From assembly GCF_002930105.1 (NCBI RefSeq), contig NZ_PJRN01000010.1, positions 81,839 to 145,838 of the forward strand: a stretch of DNA of 64,000 nt. The letters run 5' to 3'. The DNA comes from Billgrantia saliphila. Its GTDB lineage: Bacteria; Pseudomonadota; Gammaproteobacteria; Pseudomonadales; Halomonadaceae. Positions within the stretch are counted from its first letter, which is position 1, and each line of letters starts with the position of its first letter. The notes below the pieces were generated by a model. That model was not told the origin of the DNA. It did not search any database and worked only from the letters and a program-made list of their open reading frames with translations. A program made the translations under genes and the position numbers. Of this stretch, positions 34,547 through 43,602 are shown piece by piece.

Positions 34547-37338
34547 CAGCCGATCTCCTTGCCGGGGCCCGCCACGGTCATCAGCTTGCCGAGGTTGGCC
34601 AGTATCAGCAGCGTGGCCCCGACCACGGTGGCGTAGACCCCGAGATCGAAGAGCATGGCGGTGGCCAGCTCGAAGTCGCCGATCAATGGCAAGTGCATGT
34701 GGCCGTGGGCCGAGGTGAGGAACGGGTAGCCGAACAGCCAGCTGCCGATGCCGGTGAACACGGCTATCAGGATGCCGGCGCCGATCAGCGGCCGGAAGGC
34801 GGTCAGCATGCGCTCCTGGGCCCACACCAGCCCGCCCGCCATGTACTGCAGCGTCAGCGCCACGGCGGTGATCAACCCGGCGATGAAGCCGCCGCCCGGC
34901 AGGTTGTGGCCGCGCAGGAAGATATAGGCCGAGACCAGCAGGGCGATCGGCAGCACCAGCCTGGCCACGGTGCCGAGCATGATCGGGTGCGGTTCGGCGA
35001 CCCAGTGTGCGGGGTTGGTGTCGACCACCCGCTCCTTGAGGTGCAGGTCGCGGGTGAAGGCGAACACCGCCACCGCCGCGATGCCCAGCACGGTGATCTC
35101 GCCCAGGGTATCGAAGCCGCGGAAATCCACCAGGATCACGTTGACCACGTTGGTGCCGCCGCCACCGGGCAGGCTGTTGGCGAGGAAGAAGTCGGAGATT
35201 GTCCGCTGCGGCCGGGTGAGGATGGCGAAGCTGAAGGCGGCCACGCCGCCGCCCATCAGGCCGGCGATGGCGAGGTCGCGTGCCATCCTCCTGCGCGAGG
35301 ATTCCCTCGGGGATTGCTGGGGCAGGAAGGAGAGCGCCAGCATCATGATCACCACCGCCATCACCTCCACCATCAGCTGGGTCAGGGCAAGGTCCGGTGC
35401 CGAGAAGCGGGCGAAGGCAACGGTGACGAAGAGCCCGGTGACGCCGAGCAGCAACAGGGCTGGCAGCCGAGCGTGATGGAAGACCACCACGCCGATGGCC
35501 GCCAGGCAGAGCAGGATGGCGGCCAGCACGGTCAGCGGATCGAGAGGTGCCATCGCTACGCCGCCGTTCCAGCGCGCCACGGCGAGCAGTTCCACGCCGA
35601 CCAGCACCACGACGGTGACCATGATGAAGGTCAGGTAGCGCTGCTGCGAGCCGTTCTCGAGCTGGAAGACGCGTTGCTGGGAGAGGGCGATGATACGCAG
35701 CATGATCCAGTCGAAGATTTCCGTGGCATCCACTTCCGGCAGGCGGGCATGGAGACGGAACAGTGGACCGCGCATCCGGTAGAAGAGCGCGCCGCCCACC
35801 AGCGCGACGAGGCTCATGAGCATGGGCAGGGTGCCGCCCAGTGCCGTGAAGTCGTAGGCGGCGAGCTCGGCCTGGCGAGAGGCCAGGAATGCGGGGTGGA
35901 CCAGTAGCGTGTTGAGCCCTGCCGGCGCCAGGCCCACGTAGAGCGTGGCCAGGGCCAGCAGCGCGATGGGCGTCAGGGCCGCCAGGCGCGGTTCCCTGGG
36001 CGGCCAGACGGGCAGGTCGATGGGCCGGCCGTTGAAGTAAACGTTGTGGAAGATGCGAATCGAGTAGGCCACCGAGAACAGCCCGGCCACTGTCACCCAG
36101 GCGGGAATAATTACGGTCGCCCAACTGGGCGTCGTTACCAGCAGGCTCTCGCCGAACAGCATCTTCTTGCTCAGGTAGCCGCTCATCAGCGGCAAGCCGG
36201 CCATGGCGGCGGCGGGAATCGCCGACAGCACCATCAACACCGGCATGAAGCGCCACATACCGTTGATATGGCGCATGTCGCGGGTGCCGGTGGCGCGGTC
36301 GACGTAGCCCGCCATCATGAACAGCGGCGCCTTGAACAGTGCGTGACACACCAGGTGGAAGAGCGCCGCCGCCACTGCCATGGGCGTGCCCAGGCCCAGC
36401 AGCAGCATGATCAGCCCCAGGTGAGAGACCGTGGAGTAGGCCAGCAGCCCCTTCATGTCGTGCATGAACATGGCGACGAAGGCGCCCACCATCAGCGTCG
36501 CCATGCCGGTTAGCGTGACGAGGTGGAACCACAGTTCGGTCTCCGCCAGGGCCGGATGCAGCCGGGCGAGCAGGAACAGCCCCGCCTTGACCATGGTGGC
36601 GCTGTGCAGGTAGGCCGAGACCGGCGTCGGCGCGGTCATGGCGTGGGGCAGCCAGAGGTGGAAGGGAAACTGGGCCGACTTGGTGAAGGCTCCGAGCAGG
36701 AGCAGGTTGAGCATCAGGGCGTAGTGATCGTGGGCGCGGATTCGATCGCCGGCCTCGAGTACCACCGAGAGTTCATAGCTGCCGGCGATCTGGCCCAGCA
36801 GCACGATGCCGCCCAGCAGCGCCAGCCCGCCGCCGCCGGTGATCACCAGCGTCATTCGCGCGCCCAGCCGGGCTGCCTGACGGCCGCTGTTGAAGCCGAT
36901 CAGCAGGAAGGAGACCAGGCTGGTCAGCTCCCAAAACACCAGCATGAACAGCAGATTCTCGGCAAGCACGATGCCCAGCATGGCCGCCATGAACAGCAGC
37001 ACCAGGATGTAGAACCGCGCGGCCGAGGCGTTGCCTTCGAAGTAGTAGCGCGCATAGAGCAGGATCAAACAGCCGATGCCGGTGATCAGCAAGGCGAACA
37101 ACAGGCTCAGGCCATCGAGGCGCAGCGCCACGTCTAGCCCCAGCGAGGGCAGCCAACTCAGCTTGCGAATGACCGTTTCACCGCCCGAGACCCTAGGCAG
37201 CCAGCTCAGCAGCAGAGCGAAACTCGAGACGGCGGGCAGGGCGGCAAGGCACGCGAGCTGCCGAGACGTGCCGCCACGGGGAAAGGCGGGAAGCAACGCG
37301 CCCAGCAGGGGCAGCAGAATGACGAGACCAAGTGCCAT
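34546..37338 (-). CDS. mnhA: Mrp Na+/H+ antiporter subunit A/B fusion
   Basis: A 930-residue first subunit combining MrpA (NuoL-like; LIGFNSGRQAARLGARMTLV, helix-5 Glu region WELTSLVSFLLIGF, and HLWLPHAMTAPTPVSAYLHS) with the MrpA C-terminal domains and MrpB (YIFLRGHNLPGGGFIAGLITA near residue 790). PhaAB-type fusions of this size are usual in Pseudomonas and Halomonas. With subunits C-G it exchanges Na+ (or K+) for H+ and supports salt and alkali tolerance. It heads a tightly overlapping six-gene operon on the minus strand. Confidence 0.93.
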   Translation of the reverse strand: MALGLVILLPLLGALLPAFPRGGTSRQLACLAALPAVSSFALLLSWLPRVSGGETVIRKLSWLPSLGLDVALRLDGLSLLFALLITGIGCLILLYARYYFEGNASAARFYILVLLFMAAMLGIVLAENLLFMLVFWELTSLVSFLLIGFNSGRQAARLGARMTLVITGGGGLALLGGIVLLGQIAGSYELSVVLEAGDRIRAHDHYALMLNLLLLGAFTKSAQFPFHLWLPHAMTAPTPVSAYLHSATMVKAGLFLLARLHPALAETELWFHLVTLTGMATLMVGAFVAMFMHDMKGLLAYSTVSHLGLIMLLLGLGTPMAVAAALFHLVCHALFKAPLFMMAGYVDRATGTRDMRHINGMWRFMPVLMVLSAIPAAAMAGLPLMSGYLSKKMLFGESLLVTTPSWATVIIPAWVTVAGLFSVAYSIRIFHNVYFNGRPIDLPVWPPREPRLAALTPIALLALATLYVGLAPAGLNTLLVHPAFLASRQAELAAYDFTALGGTLPMLMSLVALVGGALFYRMRGPLFRLHARLPEVDATEIFDWIMLRIIALSQQRVFQLENGSQQRYLTFIMVTVVVLVGVELLAVARWNGGVAMAPLDPLTVLAAILLCLAAIGVVVFHHARLPALLLLGVTGLFVTVAFARFSAPDLALTQLMVEVMAVVIMMLALSFLPQQSPRESSRRRMARDLAIAGLMGGGVAAFSFAILTRPQRTISDFFLANSLPGGGGTNVVNVILVDFRGFDTLGEITVLGIAAVAVFAFTRDLHLKERVVDTNPAHWVAEPHPIMLGTVARLVLPIALLVSAYIFLRGHNLPGGGFIAGLITAVALTLQYMAGGLVWAQERMLTAFRPLIGAGILIAVFTGIGSWLFGYPFLTSAHGHMHLPLIGDFELATAMLFDLGVYATVVGATLLILANLGKLMTVAGPGKEIG

Positions 37339-37734
37339 GCGCTCGTTGGCGGCTTCGTCAGGAAGCGTGCCGGCGACTGGGTCGTACCCAGCCCCGGCCC
37401 CGGCCTAGTACGGCTGGATTGCCGGCGAGCAGGTCCAGCATTCCGTTGGCGATTCCTCTCATGTGGACTCCCTGAGCAGATGAAGAGTCTCCATCGCATC
37501 GCCGCGGCCTCGACAGAGGTGGGCCTTGTGCCCGCCAGGGAATAAGGTTGCCCGTTGTCGTGACGCGTTGCGCTGCCTGCGGCAAGATGCAGTGATTGGC
37601 TTTACTATAGAGGGCCATTCCTGCCCGTACCGTGGCGCCTGTCAACGCTGGGTGAGGTTCGCCCCTTGCCGCGGCATGGAGAGCGTGGACGGCTACAGGT
37701 TCGCTTCGATTCCAATCTGGAACGCTAGCGAGTT
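37339..37734. other. Upstream region of the Mrp operon, no supported gene
   Basis: This holds the presumed Mrp promoter region. The minus strand has a 34-codon frame (37358-37462, MRGIANGMLDLLAGNPAVLG...) with a CAGGGAG site; it may be a leader peptide, but nothing else supports it. A TATAGT hexamer on the minus strand near 37605 is a possible -10 element. Confidence 0.3.
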
Positions 37735-37979
37735 CACCACCTCGCGCCGGTACTCAACGTACCCCAAGTCGCCATCCTGGGTATCGGTGGGATCGAACCG
37801 TGCCCTGTGCCACTATCCAGGGGCTGGCGGGCGGCCCAGTTCATCGGCCTGTCGCTGACGTTCACCATCGTGCCGTCAACGGTGCGCCGGCGGCGGCCTT
37901 TCTCGATGCGCTGTGCGAACGCATCGAGACGCTGGCCCCGTGCGCCTTCGGTGAAGAACTCGGCGTGGCGAGTCCTTAG
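37735..37979 (+). pseudogene. 2-oxoacid dehydrogenase E2 acyltransferase, C-terminal remnant with frameshift
   Basis: Read in two frames this is the tail of the E2 catalytic domain: LAPVLNVPQVAILGIGGIEP, then FIGLSLTF in one frame, and after a single-base loss near 37861-37865, HRAVNGAPAAAFLDALCERI ETLAP to a TAG at 37977. Restoring one G gives the catalytic motif F-D-H-R-x-x-N/D-G. Nothing upstream encodes the lipoyl or E1-binding domains. It is the remains of an acetoin- or branched-chain-type dehydrogenase E2; the lipoate ligase family gene starts 35 bases later. Confidence 0.7.
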
Positions 37980-38014
37980 CGAACCTTAGAGCCCTTGAAG
38001 AGAGGAATCCTGCC

Positions 38015-38731
38015 ATGACCGCCGTGCCGCCCATCGACGAGAACGGCCTGCAGCGGCTAAGTGTGGAAGCCGGCCTGGCTGCGGAGGAGGCGAGGCTGGA
38101 AGCGATCTGCCAGGGCGAGAGCCATGCGGAGCTGTTGGCCTGGACGCCGCTGGATCGGGCCCTGGTGATGCCGCGACGGCACGAGAGAACCGAGGGATTC
38201 CCAGCGGCGCGCCAGGCCCTGCGCGAGCGGGGCTGGCCGATCCTGTTCCGCGCCACAGGCGGCACCCCGGTGCCGCAGTGCGCCTCGGTGGTCAACGTGG
38301 CGTTGGCGCTGCGCTGTCGGGTGGGCAGCTCCGCGGCCCATCTCGAATGGGGCTACCATCGTCTGGGCGACCCCTGGTGCGACTGGCTGGCTTCGCTCGG
38401 GGTCGAGGCGGTCGATCTGGGGGAGGCGCCGGGCGCGTACTGCGACGGCCGCTTCAACGTGCGTATCGGTGGGCGCAAGCTGGTGGGAACGGCCCAGCGC
38501 TGGCGCCGGGTACGCGGCTGTCGCGACATGGCGATGCTGGTCCACGGCGCCATGCAGGTGAGCGGCGACCCGGCCGAACTGGTCGAGGTGGTCAACGCTT
38601 TCCAGAATGCCATTGGCGATCCCCAGCGTTTCCTGGCCGATAGCCACGTGGCCCTGGCCGACGCCTTGCCCGGGTTGGATATCGAAGCGACCTTGCCCGA
38701 GCTGCTGAGGCGACTGGCCAACGCGCCGTGA
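38015..38731 (+). CDS. Lipoate-protein ligase A family protein
   Basis: A 238-residue protein of the biotin/lipoate ligase (LplA/LipB) fold. The segment LFRATGGTPVPQCASVVNVAL (residues about 75-95) corresponds to the RRxxGGGxVxHxxGxLN lipoyl-binding motif, with the usual second Arg and His replaced (RATGG, PQ). VRIGGRKLVGTAQRWRR contains the conserved K-x-x-G-x-A-Q-R. It may attach lipoate or octanoate to E2 proteins. It follows an E2 remnant and probably outlived its operon, with TfoX-N downstream at a seven-base gap. Confidence 0.75.
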   Translation: MTAVPPIDENGLQRLSVEAGLAAEEARLEAICQGESHAELLAWTPLDRALVMPRRHERTEGFPAARQALRERGWPILFRATGGTPVPQCASVVNVALALRCRVGSSAAHLEWGYHRLGDPWCDWLASLGVEAVDLGEAPGAYCDGRFNVRIGGRKLVGTAQRWRRVRGCRDMAMLVHGAMQVSGDPAELVEVVNAFQNAIGDPQRFLADSHVALADALPGLDIEATLPELLRRLANAP

Positions 38732-38738
38732 GGGTGGC

Positions 38739-39083
38739 ATGAGTGACTACACGGATCACCTGCGCGATGTCTTCGAACGGTTCGGCCCGATCACGGCGCG
38801 ACGGATGTTCGGCGGCTACGGTATCTACCACGATGGCCTGATGTTTGCGCTGGTCGCCGACGAGATGCTCTATCTGAAGGCGGATAACGAGAACGTCGGC
38901 GACTTCGTGCAAGAGGGGCTTGGGCCGTTCGAATACGAGAAGGGCGGCAAGTTCGTTCAACTCTCCTACTACCAGGCGCCGGAAGCCGTGTTCGAGGACG
39001 ACGAGCTGGCCGCGACCTGGGCGCGCCGCTCCTTCGAAGCTGCCTTGCGTGCCCAGGCGGGCAAACGCAGAACGAGAAACTGA
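38739..39083 (+). CDS. TfoX N-terminal domain protein
   Basis: A 114-residue protein consisting of a TfoX/Sxy N-terminal domain only: LRDVFERFGPITARRMFGGYGIYHDG, FALVADEMLYLKAD and KGGKFVQLSYYQAPE. Full-length TfoX/Sxy regulates competence with CRP; single-domain versions like this are widespread and uncharacterised. It starts seven bases after the lipoate ligase stop and is likely co-transcribed. Confidence 0.85.
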   Translation: MSDYTDHLRDVFERFGPITARRMFGGYGIYHDGLMFALVADEMLYLKADNENVGDFVQEGLGPFEYEKGGKFVQLSYYQAPEAVFEDDELAATWARRSFEAALRAQAGKRRTRN

Positions 39084-39132
39084 GGCTTGATCCCTGCGCA
39101 CCACGCGTGCCGATGCCATTAAAGTTGTCACG

Positions 39133-40611
39133 TTACGCCTTGTTCGCGCCGGCCCACCTGCCGCGCCCGCGATCCGGCACCATGCGGCCGAAGTAGAGCA
39201 GCCCGAAGGCCAGCCAGGCCACGGTGAGTACCAGGGTCAAACCCAATATGGCGGGTGCGCCGAATTGGGCGATCAGCGGGAGCGAGGCGGCGGTGAACAG
39301 GCCGCCGCCGACCACCGGTTCGAACATCAGCTGCTTGTAGCCGAAGCTCTCGAAGGCACCGGAGCGGTTCTTGGGATCGGCCATGCGCATCAGCAGCAGA
39401 CCGGTGACGGTGACGCCCATCGACTGGCCGAAGTCGCCGATGCCGCGCTCGAACCAGTTTTCGGGAATCACCCGCGGTGCGATCACGATCAGCACGAACA
39501 GGCACCAGCCGATGCCCGCCAGCGATAGCAGCAGGAAAGGCAGGAAGTAGGCACCCAGCGCGGTGAGCGACAGCGTCGCCAGGGCGGCGACGATGGTGAA
39601 ATCGAGGGCGGTGCCGGCGATGCGGGCCATGGTGCGGCTGGAAACGTGTGGCTCGAGGCCGAAGCGGGTGACACAGAGCTGCACGATCACGCCACCGATC
39701 ATGGCAATGGGAAACAGCGGCACATGAGCGAGAATCTCGATCCCGCCGTCGCTGGCCCAGGTCTGCCGCTCGATCCACTGCAGGGCGTTCAGGATCAGCC
39801 AACCGATGCCGATCGCGATCCCCACCAGGCCGATGTGCAGGCTCAATGGGTCGGCCGTATCCTCTTCGAGCGCCAGGTCTTTCTTGAATTCGGCGTAATC
39901 CTGGGTCGAGGGCATGTCGCTCTGCTGCTCGTCCGTGCCGGCCAGAGCCGCATGCTGACTCTGTGGCCTTTCCACTTTCTTTTCCAGCTTGATCACGCCG
40001 CGGCGAGCCGCCAGGTTGATCATTACCGTGCCGATCAGCACGCCCGACACGATCCCCACCGTGGCCAGGCCCAGGGCCAGGTCGGCGCCCTCCTCGAAGC
40101 CGAGGTCGGCAAAGGTGCCGGCCATGCCTGCCGCCGTGCCATGGCCGCCTTCGAAGCCGATCTCGATCAGGGCTCCGGCCATGGGATTCATGCCGAACAG
40201 CGGCGCGAGAACGAGGAGCGCCAGTGTCAGACCCACGACGTACTGGCCCCAGGCCATGGTCTGGCCGACGACGACCTGCGGGCCGGCGCGAAACCAGATG
40301 GTACGCAGGCCGGGGATGGGGCGGCCGATGAACAGGGCGGCGAAGACCACATTGATCAGCAGGCCGGGCAGGGCCGCCCAGCTATCGTAGGCGAAGGCGG
40401 GGAACAGCCCCGCCGGGTCGTCGTAGGGCAAGGTGGCGAACTGGCCCAGGCCCTCGGGACCGAGCAGCAACAGCAACAAGCCGCCGATGACCGAGCTGGG
40501 CAGAAACAACTTACGCAGCCGCGAAGATCTTGCGAGCAGGGCATTGCTAGCCAGTAGTGCCAGTGCTATCAACATCAGCGCGACGAACAGCTCGCCTACG
40601 GTGATCGCCAT
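39133..40611 (-). CDS. gltS: Sodium/glutamate symporter family (GltS-like)
   Basis: A 492-residue transporter with about 11-12 membrane segments in two inverted halves. GPQVVVGQTMAWGQYVVGL and IGFEGGHGTAAGM are the GltS first-half motif, and FGQSMGVTVTGLLLMRMADP the second-half one. A hydrophilic loop of about 60 residues (LEKKVERPQSQ... ALEEDTADP) separates the halves and is longer than in E. coli GltS. The start at 40611 (MAITVGEL) has GGAAGGAG; the longer frame is rejected. Substrate specificity for glutamate is inferred from the family. Confidence 0.82.
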   Translation of the reverse strand: MAITVGELFVALMLIALALLASNALLARSSRLRKLFLPSSVIGGLLLLLLGPEGLGQFATLPYDDPAGLFPAFAYDSWAALPGLLINVVFAALFIGRPIPGLRTIWFRAGPQVVVGQTMAWGQYVVGLTLALLVLAPLFGMNPMAGALIEIGFEGGHGTAAGMAGTFADLGFEEGADLALGLATVGIVSGVLIGTVMINLAARRGVIKLEKKVERPQSQHAALAGTDEQQSDMPSTQDYAEFKKDLALEEDTADPLSLHIGLVGIAIGIGWLILNALQWIERQTWASDGGIEILAHVPLFPIAMIGGVIVQLCVTRFGLEPHVSSRTMARIAGTALDFTIVAALATLSLTALGAYFLPFLLLSLAGIGWCLFVLIVIAPRVIPENWFERGIGDFGQSMGVTVTGLLLMRMADPKNRSGAFESFGYKQLMFEPVVGGGLFTAASLPLIAQFGAPAILGLTLVLTVAWLAFGLLYFGRMVPDRGRGRWAGANKA

Positions 40612-40792
40612 GGTCAGCTCCTTCCTTGGATTGCGCTCGGGTATGGCTCGATTCACTTGTCAGGGTAGTTGAAACCCCGTCGTGTTCGATGCGGCTCAGG
40701 ATAAGGACTTAGGTCGCGACGGTGAGCGCGGCTTCGCGTCGAGGCATTCGCATGCCAGTATTGCGCATGGCTCGATTGCCTAGGATTCCGAC

Positions 40793-41878
40793 ATGACCCG
40801 ACTGTTTCAAAAGCACTACCACCCGGCCGGTACCGCACCGGGCACCTTGCGCGAAGTATCGCTTGAGCAGGTGGCCCTGCACGGTCCGGCGACGTTCTAC
40901 CTGGCCCGACGCGACGGCGGTCGCTGGGGCGAGATGGACGAGATCGTCGCCGAGGCGATTCCTCACGACTCGGCCGAGGGGCCACTGTGCTGGCTGCATG
41001 TGCAGGGCATGCCCACGCCGGAGGAGCTGGAGCTGCTCGGCGAGCGGGTCGGCCTGCATCCGTTGGCCCAGGAAGACATTCTCAACGGCGGCCAGCGGCC
41101 CAAGGTGGAACGCTTCGACACGTCGCTGGTGGTGATCATGGGCATCCCGGACATCGACGAGACGGAAGGGCTCAAGCTCTACCAGCTGACACTGTTCATG
41201 GGTCTCAACATCGTGGTCAGCGTGATGGCCGAAGGCATGGATCCTTTCACCGAAGTGCGTCGGCGGCTCGAGGAGCGCGGCGGCCGTGCCCTGGGCGAAC
41301 CCGACGACCTGCTCTACGGGCTGCTCGACACTGCCGTCGATCACGCCTTCCCTGTGCTCGACAGCGTGGGCGAGCGCCTCGAGGAGGTCGAAACGGAAAT
41401 CCTCGATTGCCCGACAAGCACTACGCTGGAGCGGTTGCACGGGCTGAAGCGGGAATTGATCATGCTGCGCCGATATCTGTGGCCCACCCGCGAGGTGCTC
41501 AACCAGCTGCTGCGCGATCATAACGACCTGTTCACGCCCGATACGCGCATGTGGATGCGCGACGTCTACGATCACGCCGTGCAGGTCATGGATCTGGTGG
41601 AGAGCTACCGCGAGATGACGGCGAGCCTGCTCGACGTCTATCTCTCCAGCATGAGCCACCGGCTGAACGCCAGCATGCGCACGCTGACCATCATCGCCAC
41701 CATCTTCATGCCGCTGACGTTCATCGCCGGCGTGTACGGCATGAATTTCTCCCACCCCACCAGCCCCTTCGCCATGCCGGAATTGAGTTGGTACTGGGGT
41801 TACCCGATGGTATGGGGCGTGATGATCCTGGTGGCCCTGGGCATGATCTGGATGTTCCGCCGGATGAAATGGTTTTGA
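40793..41878 (+). CDS. corA: CorA-family Mg2+/divalent cation transporter
   Basis: A 361-residue CorA/ZntB-type channel: a large cytoplasmic alpha/beta funnel domain, a long helix (MDLVESYREMTASLLDVYLSSMSHRLN), the first membrane helix LTIIATIFMPLTFIAGVYGMNF with the essential GMN motif at its end, the periplasmic loop and a second helix followed by RRMKWF. The loop after GMN (SHPTSPFAMPELSW) is typical of the family. It transports Mg2+, Co2+ or Zn2+. Convergent with the patatin gene. Confidence 0.9.
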   Translation: MTRLFQKHYHPAGTAPGTLREVSLEQVALHGPATFYLARRDGGRWGEMDEIVAEAIPHDSAEGPLCWLHVQGMPTPEELELLGERVGLHPLAQEDILNGGQRPKVERFDTSLVVIMGIPDIDETEGLKLYQLTLFMGLNIVVSVMAEGMDPFTEVRRRLEERGGRALGEPDDLLYGLLDTAVDHAFPVLDSVGERLEEVETEILDCPTSTTLERLHGLKRELIMLRRYLWPTREVLNQLLRDHNDLFTPDTRMWMRDVYDHAVQVMDLVESYREMTASLLDVYLSSMSHRLNASMRTLTIIATIFMPLTFIAGVYGMNFSHPTSPFAMPELSWYWGYPMVWGVMILVALGMIWMFRRMKWF

Positions 41879-41915
41879 TCGCTTCGGACTCGCTGCCGTG
41901 CGGTCTTGTCAGGGC

Positions 41916-43001
41916 TCAGTTACCGCGGCTTCGCCGCCGCGAGCCGTCGATTTCGGCGCTGGTGATGGGGCGGAACGTGTCGCCGAACACAGCGTTGAGA
42001 TCGAAGGTTGAGTGGTGGCCGATGGCATCGAAGTTCTCGGCCAGCCACAGGTCGGCCCAGTTTCGTCCCAGGCGATGGAGGCGCTGGATGAACGGCCACT
42101 CCGCATTGAGCTTGCTCGAGGCGCTGAGTTGTTCCGCCTCCTGCTGGGCATGGATCAGATGCAGGCGCATCGAGCGATAACGCTCGACATCGAGGTCCTC
42201 GACGTCGATCAGTTGTTGCAGCAGCTGAATGCTGCGCAGCTCCTTGATCAGGCTTGAGTTGAAAGTGATCTCGTTGATGCGGTTGACGATGTCGCGGGCG
42301 CTGTCCGGCAGGGTCTGGCGCACGAGCGGGTTGACCTGGACGACCAAAAGGTCCTGGCAACCCATGTCGTCGACCAGTGGGAAGAGGGCGGGGTTGCCGC
42401 TGTAACCGCCGTCCCAGTAGGCCTCGCCGTCGATCTCCACGGCGGGGAACATGAACGGCAGGCAGGCCGAGGCCATCACCGTGTCCACCGAGAGCTCCGG
42501 TTGGCGGAAGACCTTGGCCCGGCCGGTACGCACGTTGGTGGCGGTCACGTAGATCTTGGCCCGCCGGCAGGCGTTGACCCGCTCGAAATCCACCAGCTCC
42601 AGTACTAGGTCCCGCAGCGGGTTGATGCGCAGCGGGTTCAACCTCGCCGGAGAGATGAGCTGAGTGAGACTCTCGTACATCAGATAGCTGGGCGAGTAAT
42701 CGAGGCTGTCGTTACCCATCAACCAGTCCCAGGGGCTGCGCTGGATCGGCGAGAAGCGGGCGGCGCCGCTGACCGCGCGCCAGAAGGTCCGCAACGCATC
42801 GCGCGCGCCAGCGCGGCCGCCGCGGTGCAGGCCATCGGCGAGCACCACGGCATTCATGGCCCCCGCGCTGGTGCCGCTTATGCCATCGATCTCGAGCCGC
42901 TCGTCTTCCAGCAGTCGGTCGAGCACGCCCCAGGTCAGGGCGCCGTGCGAACCGCCGCCCTGCAGGGCGAGGTCGATCTTCTTGCAAGCGTCCTTGGCCA
43001 T
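41916..43001 (-). CDS. Patatin-like phospholipase family protein
   Basis: A 361-residue patatin-like acyl hydrolase. The oxyanion loop is LQGGGSHGALTWGVL (residues 13-27), the nucleophile elbow GTSAGA (Ser about 45) and the catalytic Asp in YWDGGYSGNPAL. The dyad is complete, so it should hydrolyse lipid acyl esters in the cytoplasm or at the membrane. No signal peptide is seen. The family often includes esterases of unknown physiological substrate. Confidence 0.88.
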   Translation of the reverse strand: MAKDACKKIDLALQGGGSHGALTWGVLDRLLEDERLEIDGISGTSAGAMNAVVLADGLHRGGRAGARDALRTFWRAVSGAARFSPIQRSPWDWLMGNDSLDYSPSYLMYESLTQLISPARLNPLRINPLRDLVLELVDFERVNACRRAKIYVTATNVRTGRAKVFRQPELSVDTVMASACLPFMFPAVEIDGEAYWDGGYSGNPALFPLVDDMGCQDLLVVQVNPLVRQTLPDSARDIVNRINEITFNSSLIKELRSIQLLQQLIDVEDLDVERYRSMRLHLIHAQQEAEQLSASSKLNAEWPFIQRLHRLGRNWADLWLAENFDAIGHHSTFDLNAVFGDTFRPITSAEIDGSRRRSRGN

Positions 43002-43199
43002 TTTGTCTCCTCGATGCGGTCGGTGCTGCGTCGCAGTGTAGGTGCCACATCGCTGACTGTCGTCGTTCTGTCGCTTCAGGGGCCCGCAATGGAAGTGAGC
43101 AACGTGTATTGAACTAAAGTCTAAGAAGGTGCAGAATGATGAAAATTCTTTCCACGTTCATTTTCAGGAGGACGGCGCCAGCGCCGTAGCGAAGCCAAC

Positions 43200-43376
43200 A
43201 TGACGACACTGCGCTTCTCCACCATCTGGGACGTCTCCACCGCTCGCATCCGTGGCGACAAGACGGCTTCCACCGGCGAGCGTTTCCTGACCATCTGGGA
43301 CCGCCCGGCGCCGCGTCTTGCCAGCGGGGCCAGGCACAATCGTGCGCTGCGCAAGCTGCCCAAGTTCTATATCTGA
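43200..43376 (+). CDS. Small protein of unknown function (58 aa)
   Basis: A 58-codon frame encoding a basic peptide (pI clearly high) with a Trp-Asp repeat: STIWDVSTARIRGDK and FLTIWDRPAPRLASG. No family was recognised. The start ATG has no strong site directly ahead; AGGAGG lies about 30 bases upstream, before a GGCGC palindrome, and an in-frame TAG blocks any longer start. Support comes from host-like codon use and from an exceptionally strong terminator 24 bases after its stop. A small RNA instead of a protein is possible. Confidence 0.45.
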   Translation: MTTLRFSTIWDVSTARIRGDKTASTGERFLTIWDRPAPRLASGARHNRALRKLPKFYI

Positions 43377-43400
43377 GCGAACGGCGACGCCAACGAGACG

Positions 43401-43434
43401 AGAGCGCCCAATGCCGGCCGGCATTGGGCGCTCT
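43401..43434. terminator. Perfect 34-nt palindromic terminator
   Basis: AGAGCGCCCAATGCCGG is followed immediately by its exact reverse complement (17-bp arms, central CCGG forming the turn). It follows the 58-codon gene and faces the small MFS-linked gene, so it can serve both directions. Confidence 0.85.
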
Positions 43435-43476
43435 TGCGTGTCTACCGCAGACGAGGGGAAACCATTCATCCTGGGC

Positions 43477-43602
43477 TCAGCACAGCCGTGTACCGAGCAG
43501 CAGTAGTGAGGCATCGGCGGTCTGCCAGCCCCACCAGACCAGGGCCAACGCCCCCGCTAACCCCAGCAATGCGGCGAGCTGGGTGAATCGGGAGCGGCTC
43601 AT
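43477..43602 (-). CDS. 41-aa single-pass membrane protein coupled to the MFS gene
   Basis: The start codon overlaps the stop of the MFS transporter gene as ATGA, so translation is coupled. The 41 residues begin MSRSRFTQLA, contain one hydrophobic segment (ALLGLAGALALVWWGW, about 10-25) and end LLLLGTRLC. N-terminal Arg residues suggest the N terminus is cytoplasmic. No family was recognised. It may be a small accessory subunit of the transporter. Confidence 0.6.
   Translation of the reverse strand: MSRSRFTQLAALLGLAGALALVWWGWQTADASLLLLGTRLC

Noticed and set aside
34208..36532. A 774-codon minus-strand frame covering mnhC and part of the A/B fusion
   Set aside because: It is Arg/Pro/His-rich out-of-phase shadow of the A/B fusion; only its last 112 codons (mnhC, from 34546) are real.
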